Source: a candidate division KSB1 bacterium (lineage in GTDB: Bacteria; Zhuqueibacterota; Zhuqueibacteria; Zhuqueibacterales; Zhuqueibacteraceae). From it: a stretch of 64,000 bases of DNA. A model generated the notes under the pieces. The model saw only the letters and a list, made by a program, of their open reading frames with translations. It was not told where the DNA came from and ran no database searches. Below, in pieces: positions 1 through 7,526 of the stretch. Positions within the stretch are counted from its first letter, which is position 1. Each line of letters opens with the position of its first letter. Position numbers and translations under genes: made by a program. The stretch lies in the NCBI GenBank assembly GCA_034506175.1, contig JAPDQB010000012.1:62001-126000 (forward strand). The letters are read 5' to 3'.

Positions 1-2
1 TT

Positions 3-404
3 CACCCCATTCCCGGCGCCGAGGGTTGGCAGCTCAGCAATCCGCCGATTTTGCCGCTGGCGGCGTTGCGCGCCGCGATGGATATTTTTGACGAGGTGGG
101 GATGGAAAACCTCCGCGCCAAAAGCGTTTTGCTCACCGGCTATTTGGAATTTCTCCTCGATCAATATGCTCATCAAGACTTTTCCGTCATCACGCCGCGC
201 GATCCGCAGCAACGCGGCGCGCAGCTTTCGATTCGCCTGAGAAAGAACGGGCGCACATTGTGCGAGCGCCTGGCAGCCCGAGGCGTCATTTGCGATTGGC
301 GTGAGCCCGACATCCTCCGCGCCGCACCCGTGCCGCTGTACAATTCTTTTTGGGAGATCCATCGGTTTGTGGAAATTTTCGTGGAAGAAGTAAAGAACAA
401 ATAA
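3..404 (+). CDS. kynU: Kynureninase, C-terminal part (5' end outside window)
   Basis: The reading frame is open from the first bases of the window, so only the last 133 residues or so are visible. Kynureninase is a PLP enzyme of aminotransferase fold that cleaves L-kynurenine or 3-hydroxykynurenine to anthranilate or 3-hydroxyanthranilate plus alanine. The visible part starts with [16 protein letters not shown], a block typical of the family. It continues through the small C-terminal domain, including RGAQLSIRL and a [21 protein letters not shown] stretch that matches kynureninases. The PLP lysine lies upstream of the window. The next gene, kynurenine 3-monooxygenase, starts 9 bases after the stop, so the two form an operon for tryptophan or kynurenine breakdown. 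Family assignment is confident from motif and context. Confidence 0.93.
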   Translation, partial: HPIPGAEGWQLSNPPILPLAALRAAMDIFDEVGMENLRAKSVLLTGYLEFLLDQYAHQDFSVITPRDPQQRGAQLSIRLRKNGRTLCERLAARGVICDWREPDILRAAPVPLYNSFWEIHRFVEIFVEEVKNK

Positions 405-413
405 AAAGCCGTC

Positions 414-1790
414 ATGAGAATGGGAAATTTTCCGGGCAAAATCACCCTCATCGGCGCCGGACCAGCTGGTGCGCTGCTGTCAATTTATCTCGCCGGGCGC
501 GGTTTCGAGGTTGAACTTTACGAGCGCCGGCCGGACATGCGCAAAACGCCAATCAGCGCCGGACGCTCGATCAACCTTGCGATTTCAACCCGCGGCATTC
601 ACGCGCTGCGCGAAGTCGGCGTGTTGGATTCGATCATGAAGATCGCGGTGCCGATGAAAGGCCGCATGATGCACGCGGTCACCGGCGAGTTGACGTTCCA
701 ACCGTATGGCAAGGATGAAACCGAAGTGATTTATGCGGTCTTGCGCAGCGAACTGAGCATGGCGCTGATGAACGAGGCGGAGAAATACCCGAGGGTCAAA
801 ATCCATTTCAACGAGCGCTGCACCGGCATGGATTTCAAAACCGGCGAGGTGGAATTGCGCCATGAGATCACCGGAAAGACGCGGAAGATTCCAACGGAGC
901 TGGTCATCGGCACCGACGGCTCGGCTTCGGCGATTCGCCTGGAGATGATGAAAGTGGGGCGCTTCAATTTCTCCCAACAGTATTTGGCACACGGCTACAA
1001 AGAGCTGATCATTCCCGCCGGTCCGAACGGCCACTATCGGATCGAGAAAAACGCGCTGCACATTTGGCCGCGCAAAACCTACATGCTCATTGCCTTGCCG
1101 AACATCGACGGCAGTTTCGCCTCTATTTTCTTTTTCCCATTCGAGGGTGAGCCGAGTTTTGCAAGCCTCGACACTGAAGAGAAAGTTCAGCGCTTTTTCC
1201 AAGAGCAATTTCCCGATGTGGTGCCGCTGATGCCGAATTTGCTGGAAAATTATTTTGCCAATCCCATCGGCACAATGGTGACGGTCAAATGCGAGCCGTG
1301 GCACGTTGGCGACAAGGCGCTGTTGCTCGGCGATGCGGCACATGCCATCGTTCCCTTTTTCGGTCAAGGCGTGAATTGTGCGTTTGAAAGCTGCACCTAT
1401 TTTATTGAATGCCTCGACAAGCATGGCGCGGATTGGCTCAGAGTTTTTCAGGAATTTGAACGCATGCGCAAAGTCGATACCGACGCCATCGCCGAGCTGG
1501 CGCTGGAGAATTTCATCGAGATGCGCGACCGTGTTGCCGACCCCAAGTTTCTCTTCAAGAAAAAAGTCGAGCTGGAGTTGGAGAAAAAGTATCCCACGAT
1601 GTTTGTGCCGAAATATTCGATGGTGACTTTTCACCGGCTGCCCTATTCGGTGGCGCTCGCCCGCGGCAAAATTCAAGATCGGATTCTGGCAGAATTATGC
1701 GACGCAATCGAGCGAATTGAGGATTTGGATTGGGATAAAGCCGAGCGGCTGCTCGGGAAAGACTTGGGTGATATGCAAATTCAGCGATGA
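414..1790 (+). CDS. kmo: Kynurenine 3-monooxygenase (FAD-dependent)
   Basis: This 458-residue flavoprotein hydroxylates L-kynurenine to 3-hydroxykynurenine with NADPH and O2. The N-terminal Rossmann motif GAGPAG sits at residues 14-19. The family block SAGRSINLAISTRG follows at about 48-61, and the second FAD motif GDAAHAIVPFFGQGVNC begins near residue 306. Length matches the family (about 450-480). It lies 9 bases behind kynureninase and should be cotranscribed with it. A second ATG two codons downstream (420) is an equally possible start, since neither has a strong Shine-Dalgarno sequence. The C-terminal tail of some eukaryotic KMOs that anchors to a membrane is hydrophobic; here the end is charged, so the protein is probably soluble. 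Confidence 0.95.
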   Translation: MRMGNFPGKITLIGAGPAGALLSIYLAGRGFEVELYERRPDMRKTPISAGRSINLAISTRGIHALREVGVLDSIMKIAVPMKGRMMHAVTGELTFQPYGKDETEVIYAVLRSELSMALMNEAEKYPRVKIHFNERCTGMDFKTGEVELRHEITGKTRKIPTELVIGTDGSASAIRLEMMKVGRFNFSQQYLAHGYKELIIPAGPNGHYRIEKNALHIWPRKTYMLIALPNIDGSFASIFFFPFEGEPSFASLDTEEKVQRFFQEQFPDVVPLMPNLLENYFANPIGTMVTVKCEPWHVGDKALLLGDAAHAIVPFFGQGVNCAFESCTYFIECLDKHGADWLRVFQEFERMRKVDTDAIAELALENFIEMRDRVADPKFLFKKKVELELEKKYPTMFVPKYSMVTFHRLPYSVALARGKIQDRILAELCDAIERIEDLDWDKAERLLGKDLGDMQIQR

Positions 1791-1814
1791 CTGGGTGGCC
1801 TTCAATTTTAAAGT

Positions 1815-1843
1815 TTGACTTTTTACAGGCGATTTCGTATCCT
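1815..1843 (+). promoter_or_regulatory. Putative sigma-70-type promoter for the AbrB-like/HNH pair
   Basis: TTGACT at 1815-1820 and TATCCT at 1838-1843 are separated by exactly 17 bases, in the gap after kmo. The start codon of the next gene is 42 bases downstream, and GAGG precedes it at good spacing. This suggests the AbrB-like/HNH pair has its own transcript. Confidence 0.5.
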
Positions 1844-1884
1844 TTATTCAATACTAACAAATCACTGGTTTGCGAGGATGCCTT

Positions 1885-2286
1885 ATGGTTGCCAATTTTA
1901 CTTCTGTCGTTCTTGAGAATGGCTTACTGCCGATTGCGCCGGAGGTGCAAAAAAGACTTGATCTCAACCCTGGAGATCATGTACGCATCAACATCAAGGT
2001 GCTTGGCCGGCCTGATAAATCTCAAGCTTCCACGGCGCGCTATGCTGAATTGCTGGCAGAAAAAGAGCTGCGAATTCTAACTCCAAAAGAGCAGGCCGAA
2101 TTGATCGCACTTGCTGATGCGGAGTTCGACGCCGCGATCGCTCGCGTAAAAAAACTCGTGCAAAAAAGCCACCCGGATTTATTTGATGAAAAAGGTCGAT
2201 TGAAAAAGAGAAAAGCACTGGCGTCATTGCGCTTGCCGGCAAAAAAAGGAAAAGACGAAACGGGTATAAAACGTAAACGCCGATAA
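1885..2286 (+). CDS. AbrB-like/antitoxin-like small protein paired with HNH gene
   Basis: A protein of 133 residues. The N-terminal part (about residues 5-35, VVLENGLLPIAPEVQKRLDL followed by NPGDHVRINI) has the pattern of a swapped-hairpin AbrB/MazE DNA-binding domain. The middle is a charged helical stretch (LLAEKELRILTPKEQAELIA) and the tail is very rich in Lys and Arg. The ATG at 1885 is chosen because GAGG lies 7 bases upstream; an earlier in-frame start at 1870 has no such signal. An HNH-endonuclease-like gene begins 18 bases after the stop. Small helical partner plus HNH gene is a recurring pair in cyanobacteria and Chloroflexi, which supports a regulatory or antitoxin role, but that is inference. 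Confidence 0.55.
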   Translation: MVANFTSVVLENGLLPIAPEVQKRLDLNPGDHVRINIKVLGRPDKSQASTARYAELLAEKELRILTPKEQAELIALADAEFDAAIARVKKLVQKSHPDLFDEKGRLKKRKALASLRLPAKKGKDETGIKRKRR

Positions 2287-2303
2287 AAAAGGAATTCACG
2301 GCT

Positions 2304-2701
2304 GTGAGCTTGTATGATCTTGTCGCTGCAAGAGCGGGCTATCGTTGTGAATATTGTCATGCTCCTGAAATTCTGTTCAACCATCGTTTTCCCGTCGATC
2401 ATATTACGCCACGCGTTTTTGACGGCAGCGACGACATCGACAACCTTGCTCTCGCCTGCCATTCCTGCAACGGCCGCAAATATCAAAAAAGAATGGGCAT
2501 GGATATCGCCCGCAGAAAATTAACGCGGCTTTTTAATCCGCGACAAGACAAATGGGAGGAACACTTTCTTTGGAATCACACCAGGACGCGAATCACAGGA
2601 CTTACTGCCATTGGCGCACGACTATCGCGGCTTTGAACATGAACAGCGAACGTCAAATTGCTGCCAGAATTCTGTGGCAAAAAGCAGGGATTTTTCCGTG
2701 A
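2304..2701 (+). pseudogene. HNH endonuclease-like gene with a single-base frameshift
   Basis: The frame opens with GTG at 2304. It shows a clear HNH nuclease core: C15-E-Y-C18, the DHITP block with D32 and H33, and C52-H-S-C55-N56. It runs 110 residues to a stop at 2634-2636. Near the end, family members normally continue with GRxTxxALxxN and a helical tail. Here the frame-0 text breaks after LTAIG. Shifting one base at about 2613-2615 restores GRTTIAALNMNSERQIAARI and ends with a TGA at 2699-2701. The gene is therefore a full-length HNH protein with a one-base deletion near the C terminus. All catalytic residues precede the break, so a truncated product could still be active; a sequencing error is also possible. 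Confidence 0.7.
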
Positions 2702-2804
2702 TTATTTTGCGGAAAAATTGCCGGACTTCGAGTGCCCGCGCGCGGAAGCAGATCGCGCTTTGCAAGAGTTGCCGCAGGTGAAGTAACATCATTTGGAGAA
2801 ACCC

Positions 2805-3374
2805 ATGTCAACATTTATCCAGACAACGCAAAATTTCGTTTTGGCGCTGATGGCGGGCGTTTTTTTATTTGCCGCCGGAAGTGCTGCAGCACAACCGCAA
2901 GAAACCACGATCGATCCCGAGAAGCGGCTGAAGGAGTTGGGAATCGAATTGCAAAGACCTCCCGCGCCGCCGGCGAACTTTGTGCGCGCGGTTAGAAGCG
3001 GCCATTTGGTTTTTCTCAGCGGGCATGGGCCGAGAAAAACCGACGGCAGTTATATCACCGGAAAACTCGGACAAGATTTGAGCATCGAACAAGGCCGCGA
3101 AGCCGCGCAGTTGACCGCCATCAATTTATTGGCCGCGCTCAAGGCGGAGATCGGCGACCTCAATAAGGTCAAGCGCGTCGTCAAAGTGCTCGGCATGGTC
3201 AATGCCGATGAATCCTTCACCAACCATCCGCAGGTGATGAACGGTTTTTCCGATTTTATCGTATCCATTTTCGGCGAGCGCGGCAAGCATGCCCGCTCGG
3301 CGGTGGGAATGGCTTCTTTGCCAAATGGCATGGCGGTGGAAATCGAAATGATCGTTGAAATCGAAACGCCGTGA
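2805..3374 (+). CDS. Exported RidA/YjgF-family protein
   Basis: A 189-residue protein with an N-terminal signal peptide (hydrophobic stretch about residues 10-27, then AAAQPQ). The mature part matches the YjgF/YER057c/UK114 superfamily, in the subgroup with RLKELGIELQRPPAPPANFV and FLSGHGP blocks. The conserved C-terminal motif RSAVGMASLPNGMAVEIEM (about residues 163-181) carries the Arg that in RidA contacts the imine substrate. RidA proteins hydrolyse reactive enamine/imine intermediates, usually in the cytoplasm; an exported version is less usual. GGAG about 8 bases before ATG 2805 fixes the start. It is near kynurenine genes, and RidA relatives act in 2-aminophenol-type pathways, but a link here is only a guess. 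Its stop overlaps the start of the next gene. Confidence 0.75.
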   Translation: MSTFIQTTQNFVLALMAGVFLFAAGSAAAQPQETTIDPEKRLKELGIELQRPPAPPANFVRAVRSGHLVFLSGHGPRKTDGSYITGKLGQDLSIEQGREAAQLTAINLLAALKAEIGDLNKVKRVVKVLGMVNADESFTNHPQVMNGFSDFIVSIFGERGKHARSAVGMASLPNGMAVEIEMIVEIETP

Positions 3375-3733
3375 GACCTTTTAATTCTCAAGACCTTCAC
3401 GCCGAAGTCGAGCCGGCGATGAATCCGAATTGGGTCTCGATGGTCAACGCCGCGTGGTTCGGCGCGTATGGCCACGGCGAAGGCACGCACTTGCTCGGTT
3501 ATCCGGCTGAGATCGATTGGGATCAGATCGAAGCCGATTTACAAAAATGTCGCGAGAATTTTGTACAGGTGGTGCGCGCCTTCATCTTCGAAAATCTCGA
3601 CGGTTGCGTTAAAATCGGCTCGATTTGGGATGTCTCGCCGGAAGCGCTTCGCAATCTCGAACGCCTGAAACAGCTTCTTTCAGAGGCAACCTGGCAACGC
3701 ATTCGTGACAGCCGAATTGCTGCCCTCACATAA
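3371..3733 (+). CDS. Hypothetical protein, coupled to the RidA-like gene
   Basis: I do not recognise this 120-residue protein. It begins with a GTG that overlaps the previous stop (GTGA), typical of translational coupling. An ATG at 3419 is an alternative start and would give 104 residues. The sequence is acidic and soluble, rich in Trp (NPNWVSMVNAAWFGAYG, IDWDQIEADLQKC) and has no membrane segment. The permease gene follows after 19 bases. The tight spacing suggests one operon of RidA-like protein, this protein and permease. Confidence 0.55.
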   Translation: MRPFNSQDLHAEVEPAMNPNWVSMVNAAWFGAYGHGEGTHLLGYPAEIDWDQIEADLQKCRENFVQVVRAFIFENLDGCVKIGSIWDVSPEALRNLERLKQLLSEATWQRIRDSRIAALT

Positions 3734-3752
3734 TTGAAAGACGGTTTGCGAC

Positions 3753-5081
3753 ATGCCCCAAGCTGACGCTTCGTCTGCGCTGCGGCGAGATTTAACTTTA
3801 CTTGATTCCACCATGATCAACGTCGGAACAATGATCGCTTCGGCGATTTTCATTGTTCCGGCAACAATTGCCATGCACGCGCAAGGCTCGGCCTTGACGA
3901 TTATCGTTTGGGTGGTGGGCGGCGTTGTGAGCTTGATGGGCGCGCTGGCCATTGCGGAATTGGGTGCGGCGATGCCGGAAGCCGGCGGCCAGTTCGTTTA
4001 CTTGCGTGAGGCTTACGGGCCGGCGTGGGGCTTTCTTTACGGCTGGGGCGCTTTCATGGTGATCAACACCGCCTCGATTGCGGCGATTGCCGTGGCGTTC
4101 GCGCAATATCTCGGCTATTTTTTTCCGCTTAGTAATATCGAAATTAAACTTGTCGCGATGCTTTCGACCGTCGCGCTCACCACGATCAATTGCTTCGGCC
4201 TCAAGCTCGGGGCGTGGACGCAGAACGTTTTTACTTTTTTAAAAATGGCGGCGCTGGCCGGAATCATCGTGCTGAGTTTCGTTTTGAAAGGCGGCGCGGC
4301 TGAAAATTTCACCCCGCTTTTTCCCGCGCAATCTTTTTCGAGCTTGCTCGGCCCGCTCGGCTTGGCGATGGTGGCGGCGTTGTGGGCGTATGACGGCTGG
4401 ATTGAGATCACGTATGTCGGCAGCGAAGTCAAAAATCCGCAACGCAATCTTCCGCTTTCAATTATATTTTCAATGGCAATCGTCATTGCACTTTACGTTT
4501 TAATCAGCATCGCCTGTGTTTATGTGTTGTCGGTTGGAACGATGGCGCAAGCGAAGCTCGTGGCGGCGGAGGCGGCCACGAAGATGATCGGACCGCAGGG
4601 CGCCGCGTTCGTGACGATTGCGATTCTCATTTCGACTTTGGGATCGAACAATGGCATCGTATTTACCGCGGCGCGCATTCCTTATGCGATGGCAAAAGAA
4701 GGCTTGTTCTTTCAATGCATGGCGAAAGTCAATGAGAAGTACCGTGTGCCCTTGACGGCGCTGATCGTTCAAGGCGTGTGGGCTTGCATTTTGACCGCCT
4801 CCGGCACTTACGATCAGCTTTTCACTTACGTGGTTTTTGTTTCGTGGCTCTTCTACGCGATGTCATGCGGGGCGGTGATCATGCTTCGCCGCAAAGCGCC
4901 AAACCTGCCGCGGCCTTACAAAACCTGGGGCTATCCGTTTGTTCCCATCATTTTTATCCTCTTCGCGATTTGGCTGGTGATCAACACGATCATGGAGGCG
5001 CCACACGACGCTGCCATCGGCGCGGGGATTATGTTGTCGGGGCTGCCGGTTTATTTTTATTGGAAACGCAACGTGAAATAA
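3753..5081 (+). CDS. APC-family amino-acid permease
   Basis: This 442-residue protein has about 12 hydrophobic membrane segments and the hallmarks of the amino acid-polyamine-organocation superfamily. The first helix has the broken-helix signature INVGTMIASAIFIVPATI, followed by the ELGAAMPEAGGQFVYLREAYGP block typical of L-type/YfnA-like transporters. It probably imports or exchanges amino acids across the inner membrane. A second, related permease with the same blocks lies at 10726-12060 on the other strand. Substrate cannot be read from the sequence; neighbourhood with kynurenine genes makes aromatic amino acids a possible but unproven substrate. Confidence 0.88.
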   Translation: MPQADASSALRRDLTLLDSTMINVGTMIASAIFIVPATIAMHAQGSALTIIVWVVGGVVSLMGALAIAELGAAMPEAGGQFVYLREAYGPAWGFLYGWGAFMVINTASIAAIAVAFAQYLGYFFPLSNIEIKLVAMLSTVALTTINCFGLKLGAWTQNVFTFLKMAALAGIIVLSFVLKGGAAENFTPLFPAQSFSSLLGPLGLAMVAALWAYDGWIEITYVGSEVKNPQRNLPLSIIFSMAIVIALYVLISIACVYVLSVGTMAQAKLVAAEAATKMIGPQGAAFVTIAILISTLGSNNGIVFTAARIPYAMAKEGLFFQCMAKVNEKYRVPLTALIVQGVWACILTASGTYDQLFTYVVFVSWLFYAMSCGAVIMLRRKAPNLPRPYKTWGYPFVPIIFILFAIWLVINTIMEAPHDAAIGAGIMLSGLPVYFYWKRNVK

Positions 5082-5193
5082 ACTTTCTTGCAATTTTATC
5101 ATGATTTCTTAAATTAGATTATGGCAGTGAAAAGCCCTCGCCATCTATGACGAGGCGCTCGTTATACGTTTTCAAATGCAGGGAGATAACGTT

Positions 5194-5505
5194 ATGGATA
5201 ATAAGAAAATTCAATCTACCGAACACCCGCACATCGTCAAAATTTTAGGCCCCTCCGGAATTTGGCAGGCGGCCATTAAAGGCACCTATATTCGTGTGTG
5301 GGCGCTGATCGGCTGTCATAAAAGAGGGATGGATGAGTGGGAAATTCTCAAAAGCTTCCCGACCATAACAGCAGCCCAACTGCACGATGCCCTGTCGTAT
5401 TATCACGACCACAGAAGCGAAATTGACGATTTCATCGAAGCCAATGAACGAGCTTACGACGAGTATTTAGCCGAAGAACATGAAAATCAAACTGTACTTG
5501 AATGA
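5194..5505 (+). CDS. DUF433-like antitoxin
   Basis: A 103-residue protein. The DUF433 pattern is visible: an IKGTYIRVWAL core, then the helical segment MDEWEILKSFPTITAAQLHD and ALSYYHDHRSEIDDFIE at the end. DUF433 proteins are small DNA-binding-like partners usually found next to PIN-like DUF5615 proteins. ATG 5194 is preferred over 5176 because a GGAG lies just upstream of it. Its last 26 bases overlap the DUF5615 gene, so the two are translated together. It probably neutralises and autoregulates the neighbouring nuclease-like protein. Confidence 0.8.
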   Translation: MDNKKIQSTEHPHIVKILGPSGIWQAAIKGTYIRVWALIGCHKRGMDEWEILKSFPTITAAQLHDALSYYHDHRSEIDDFIEANERAYDEYLAEEHENQTVLE

Positions 5506-5833
5506 GAATCTCAGCGACGAGATTGCCAAACGTCTTCGGGCCGATGGAATTGATGCCGTAAGCTCGCATGAAAGTGGAATGGATACCCAAGACGATTATG
5601 CGCAAATGCAGTTTGCCGTCTCACACGAAAGAGCTATTGTCTCGATTAACAAAAAAGATTTTATTCGCCTCCACCTCGAATATATTAAAAACGGCAAAGA
5701 GCATTGGGGCGTTATCCTCAGTAATGATATTGACCATTCCGTCATTTACCGGAGATTGCTCAGGCTGGTAGGGATGTTGCAGGCCGAAGATACTAAAAAT
5801 CAATTAATACGCCTCCACGAGTTTCGAAGATAA
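5480..5833 (+). CDS. DUF5615 PIN-like toxin
   Basis: A protein of 117 residues of the Mut7-C/DUF5615 PIN-like group. It opens with KIKLYLNENLSDEIAKRL, where the acidic Asn-Glu-Asn replaces the usual DENL/DANL motif. VSSHESGMDTQDDYAQ follows, and later AIVSINKKDFIRLH, where the usual acidic motif is T/S-x-D-x-DF. The change of the first Asp to Asn in LNENL and of the usual Asp to Asn in SINKKDF is within the variation of this family, so activity is uncertain. The gene overlaps the upstream DUF433 gene by 26 bases, a classic antitoxin-toxin order. No other genes belong to the unit; the next gene is convergent. Confidence 0.78.
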   Translation: MKIKLYLNENLSDEIAKRLRADGIDAVSSHESGMDTQDDYAQMQFAVSHERAIVSINKKDFIRLHLEYIKNGKEHWGVILSNDIDHSVIYRRLLRLVGMLQAEDTKNQLIRLHEFRR

Positions 5834-5842
5834 AATTTCCTC

Positions 5843-7186
5843 TTAAAATTTTACAAGGGCGCCGGTGTGTGAGATGTCGCGCCGAAACATCGGCCACGGC
5901 GCCGCGCCGAGCTTGCCGATATTGCAAAGGCGATGCACGCCGTTGTCCGCGCCGATGACGATGTCGGTCTGCCCGTCGCCGTCGAGATCGCCCACCCACG
6001 GTGAGGAGGAAATTTTGTTGCCGCAATCAATCGGAAATTTCGGCACGAGCGCGCCGTCTTGCCGAAAGGCGTAGAGATGATGATCGAGCGAAGCGATGAT
6101 GACCTCGAGACGGCCATCGCCGTCAATATCGGCGACTGAAGCGGCGGAGCGAACTTCGTCATTCGTTTTGACCGGCCAGCCCAGCAAAACATCGCCCACC
6201 GCGCTCCAGGCGTAAACATAACCGTCGTCTGCGCCGACGATGATATCGAGCAAGCCGTTCGCGTCAAGATCGACGACGGTTGGGGATGATTCGATGCGGT
6301 GGCCGGCGAGGCGGGGAAAACCGGGCAGCTCGCTGCCGTCCAGCGTGAAAACATGCAGCAAGCCGGCGTCGTCACCGACGATGATTTCAACGCGGCCATC
6401 GTTGTCGAGATCGGCGAGGGCCGGCGAGGTGTCGGAATCCATTTTCACATTGATGGGGAAATTCGGATAAAGCCTGCCGTTCAAGTGCCAGACATAAAGC
6501 CGGCCGCGGCTGGTTTCGCCCGGCGTCAGCGTCGCAATGGTCAGCACATCGCCGTGCCAGGCAGCGGTGGCTTCCGCCCAGTCTTCGATCGGTTGCGGCC
6601 AGCCCGGGGCGGGATTCCCTTGACGATCCAACACAAACATTTTTTTGAAACCGCCGATGGCGATGAGTGAATCGGCAATGATGGTTGGCGAGGACCAAAT
6701 CGGGCCGCCAAGCACGACGGGAAAATTCTCGATAAGCGCCGGCGCGGCAGCGAGCGAATGAAAGCGCCAGCCGAAAAGTTTGCCATTTTCACTGGCGACG
6801 AAAATCTCGGGGTGAGGATCACGATCAACATCCCAGGCGGCGGCGGAGGAATGAAAGCCGCGTTTTGCAATTGACGACGGCGGGGACCAGCTCTGCAGAA
6901 CGCGCAGGGAATCATCCAGCAGATAAAAATCGCCGTTCATGTCGCCGACAGCGATTTCGGGCTTGTCGTCGCGATCGAGGTCAACGACGAGCGGCGAGGC
7001 GGCCACCGGCTTTGAAGTCGGATGAAAAAGATGGCCGGGGGGAAATTGGGTTCGCTCGCAGGCAGTGAGGATGAGCATGCCGCTGGTGATGACTGCACTT
7101 TGCGAAATTATAATTTTAAAAAAGTTTTCCCAACGGGTTGAAACAACGCAGCGGCCAAGAACCATGAGAGCATAAATGTGTGGCAT
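5843..7186 (-). CDS. FG-GAP/VCBS-repeat lipoprotein
   Basis: A protein of up to 447 residues. A hydrophobic N-terminal segment ends in LILTAC, a lipobox that would place lipidated Cys near residue 43. The rest is built of about seven repeats with the calcium-binding signature DxDxDGxxD or near versions (DLDRDDKPEI, DVDRDPHPEI, DLDNDGRVEI, DLDANGLLDI, DIDGDGRLEV, DLDGDGQTDI). Such repeats form integrin-alpha-like beta-propellers on the cell surface or in the periplasm. The start is uncertain, since no strong ribosome site is visible; ATG at 7165 is an alternative. It is convergent with the DUF5615 gene (9 bases apart). The role is probably binding or scaffolding; no catalytic residue can be assigned. 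Confidence 0.82.
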   Translation of the reverse strand: MPHIYALMVLGRCVVSTRWENFFKIIISQSAVITSGMLILTACERTQFPPGHLFHPTSKPVAASPLVVDLDRDDKPEIAVGDMNGDFYLLDDSLRVLQSWSPPSSIAKRGFHSSAAAWDVDRDPHPEIFVASENGKLFGWRFHSLAAAPALIENFPVVLGGPIWSSPTIIADSLIAIGGFKKMFVLDRQGNPAPGWPQPIEDWAEATAAWHGDVLTIATLTPGETSRGRLYVWHLNGRLYPNFPINVKMDSDTSPALADLDNDGRVEIIVGDDAGLLHVFTLDGSELPGFPRLAGHRIESSPTVVDLDANGLLDIIVGADDGYVYAWSAVGDVLLGWPVKTNDEVRSAASVADIDGDGRLEVIIASLDHHLYAFRQDGALVPKFPIDCGNKISSSPWVGDLDGDGQTDIVIGADNGVHRLCNIGKLGAAPWPMFRRDISHTGALVKF

Positions 7187-7225
7187 GTTGATATTTGATA
7201 AACAGGCAACCGCCCCGAAAAGACA

Positions 7226-7420
7226 TCAAGGAAGTTTGCGCAAGCGGTAGCGCCTCGCTTCAACGGTAATAAAAGATCGACGGAACGAAACTCCGGCTTC
7301 GATTAGTTCCAGCACGCCGACCACAGGAATTCCGGTGCCCGCCATACGAGGCTTGCCCAAATGAACGTCCGGACGAACGGAGATCATAGCCGGATAATTT
7401 GAGTTGTTATTTTTAGCCAT
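7226..7420 (-). pseudogene. Decayed DUF433 gene
   Basis: ATG at 7420 has a GAGGAAAA ribosome site 9 bases upstream. The first 42 residues match DUF433 antitoxins well (ISVRPDVHLGKPRMAGTGIP then VVGVLELIEAGVSF). After that the frame yields an Arg-rich tail and a stop. In the next frame the text GATACANFLD resembles the normal DUF433 ending, so the gene seems to have suffered one or more frameshifts around 7245-7290. No DUF5615 partner is next to it. It is most likely a remnant of a second toxin-antitoxin module. Confidence 0.55.
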
Positions 7421-7526
7421 GGCAATTTTCCTCAAAATACTTGAAAATGACCTGAAAGTTCGTTGTAAGATAAGCATTCGGCAGCACCTTTTCAAGATTA
7501 AAATCAGTTGGATCTTTAAAAAATTC

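Noticed and set aside
585-1676. Long open frame of 363 codons antisense to kmo
   Set aside because: It lies exactly opposite a well-recognised gene and its translation has no domain. Such antisense frames are common where codon third positions are rich in G and C.
2640-2786. Possible fragment FFRDYFAEKLPDFECPRAEA in a third frame before the RidA gene
   Set aside because: It has no start, overlaps the restored HNH end and matches no family I know. It may be the remnant of another gene, but evidence is too thin.
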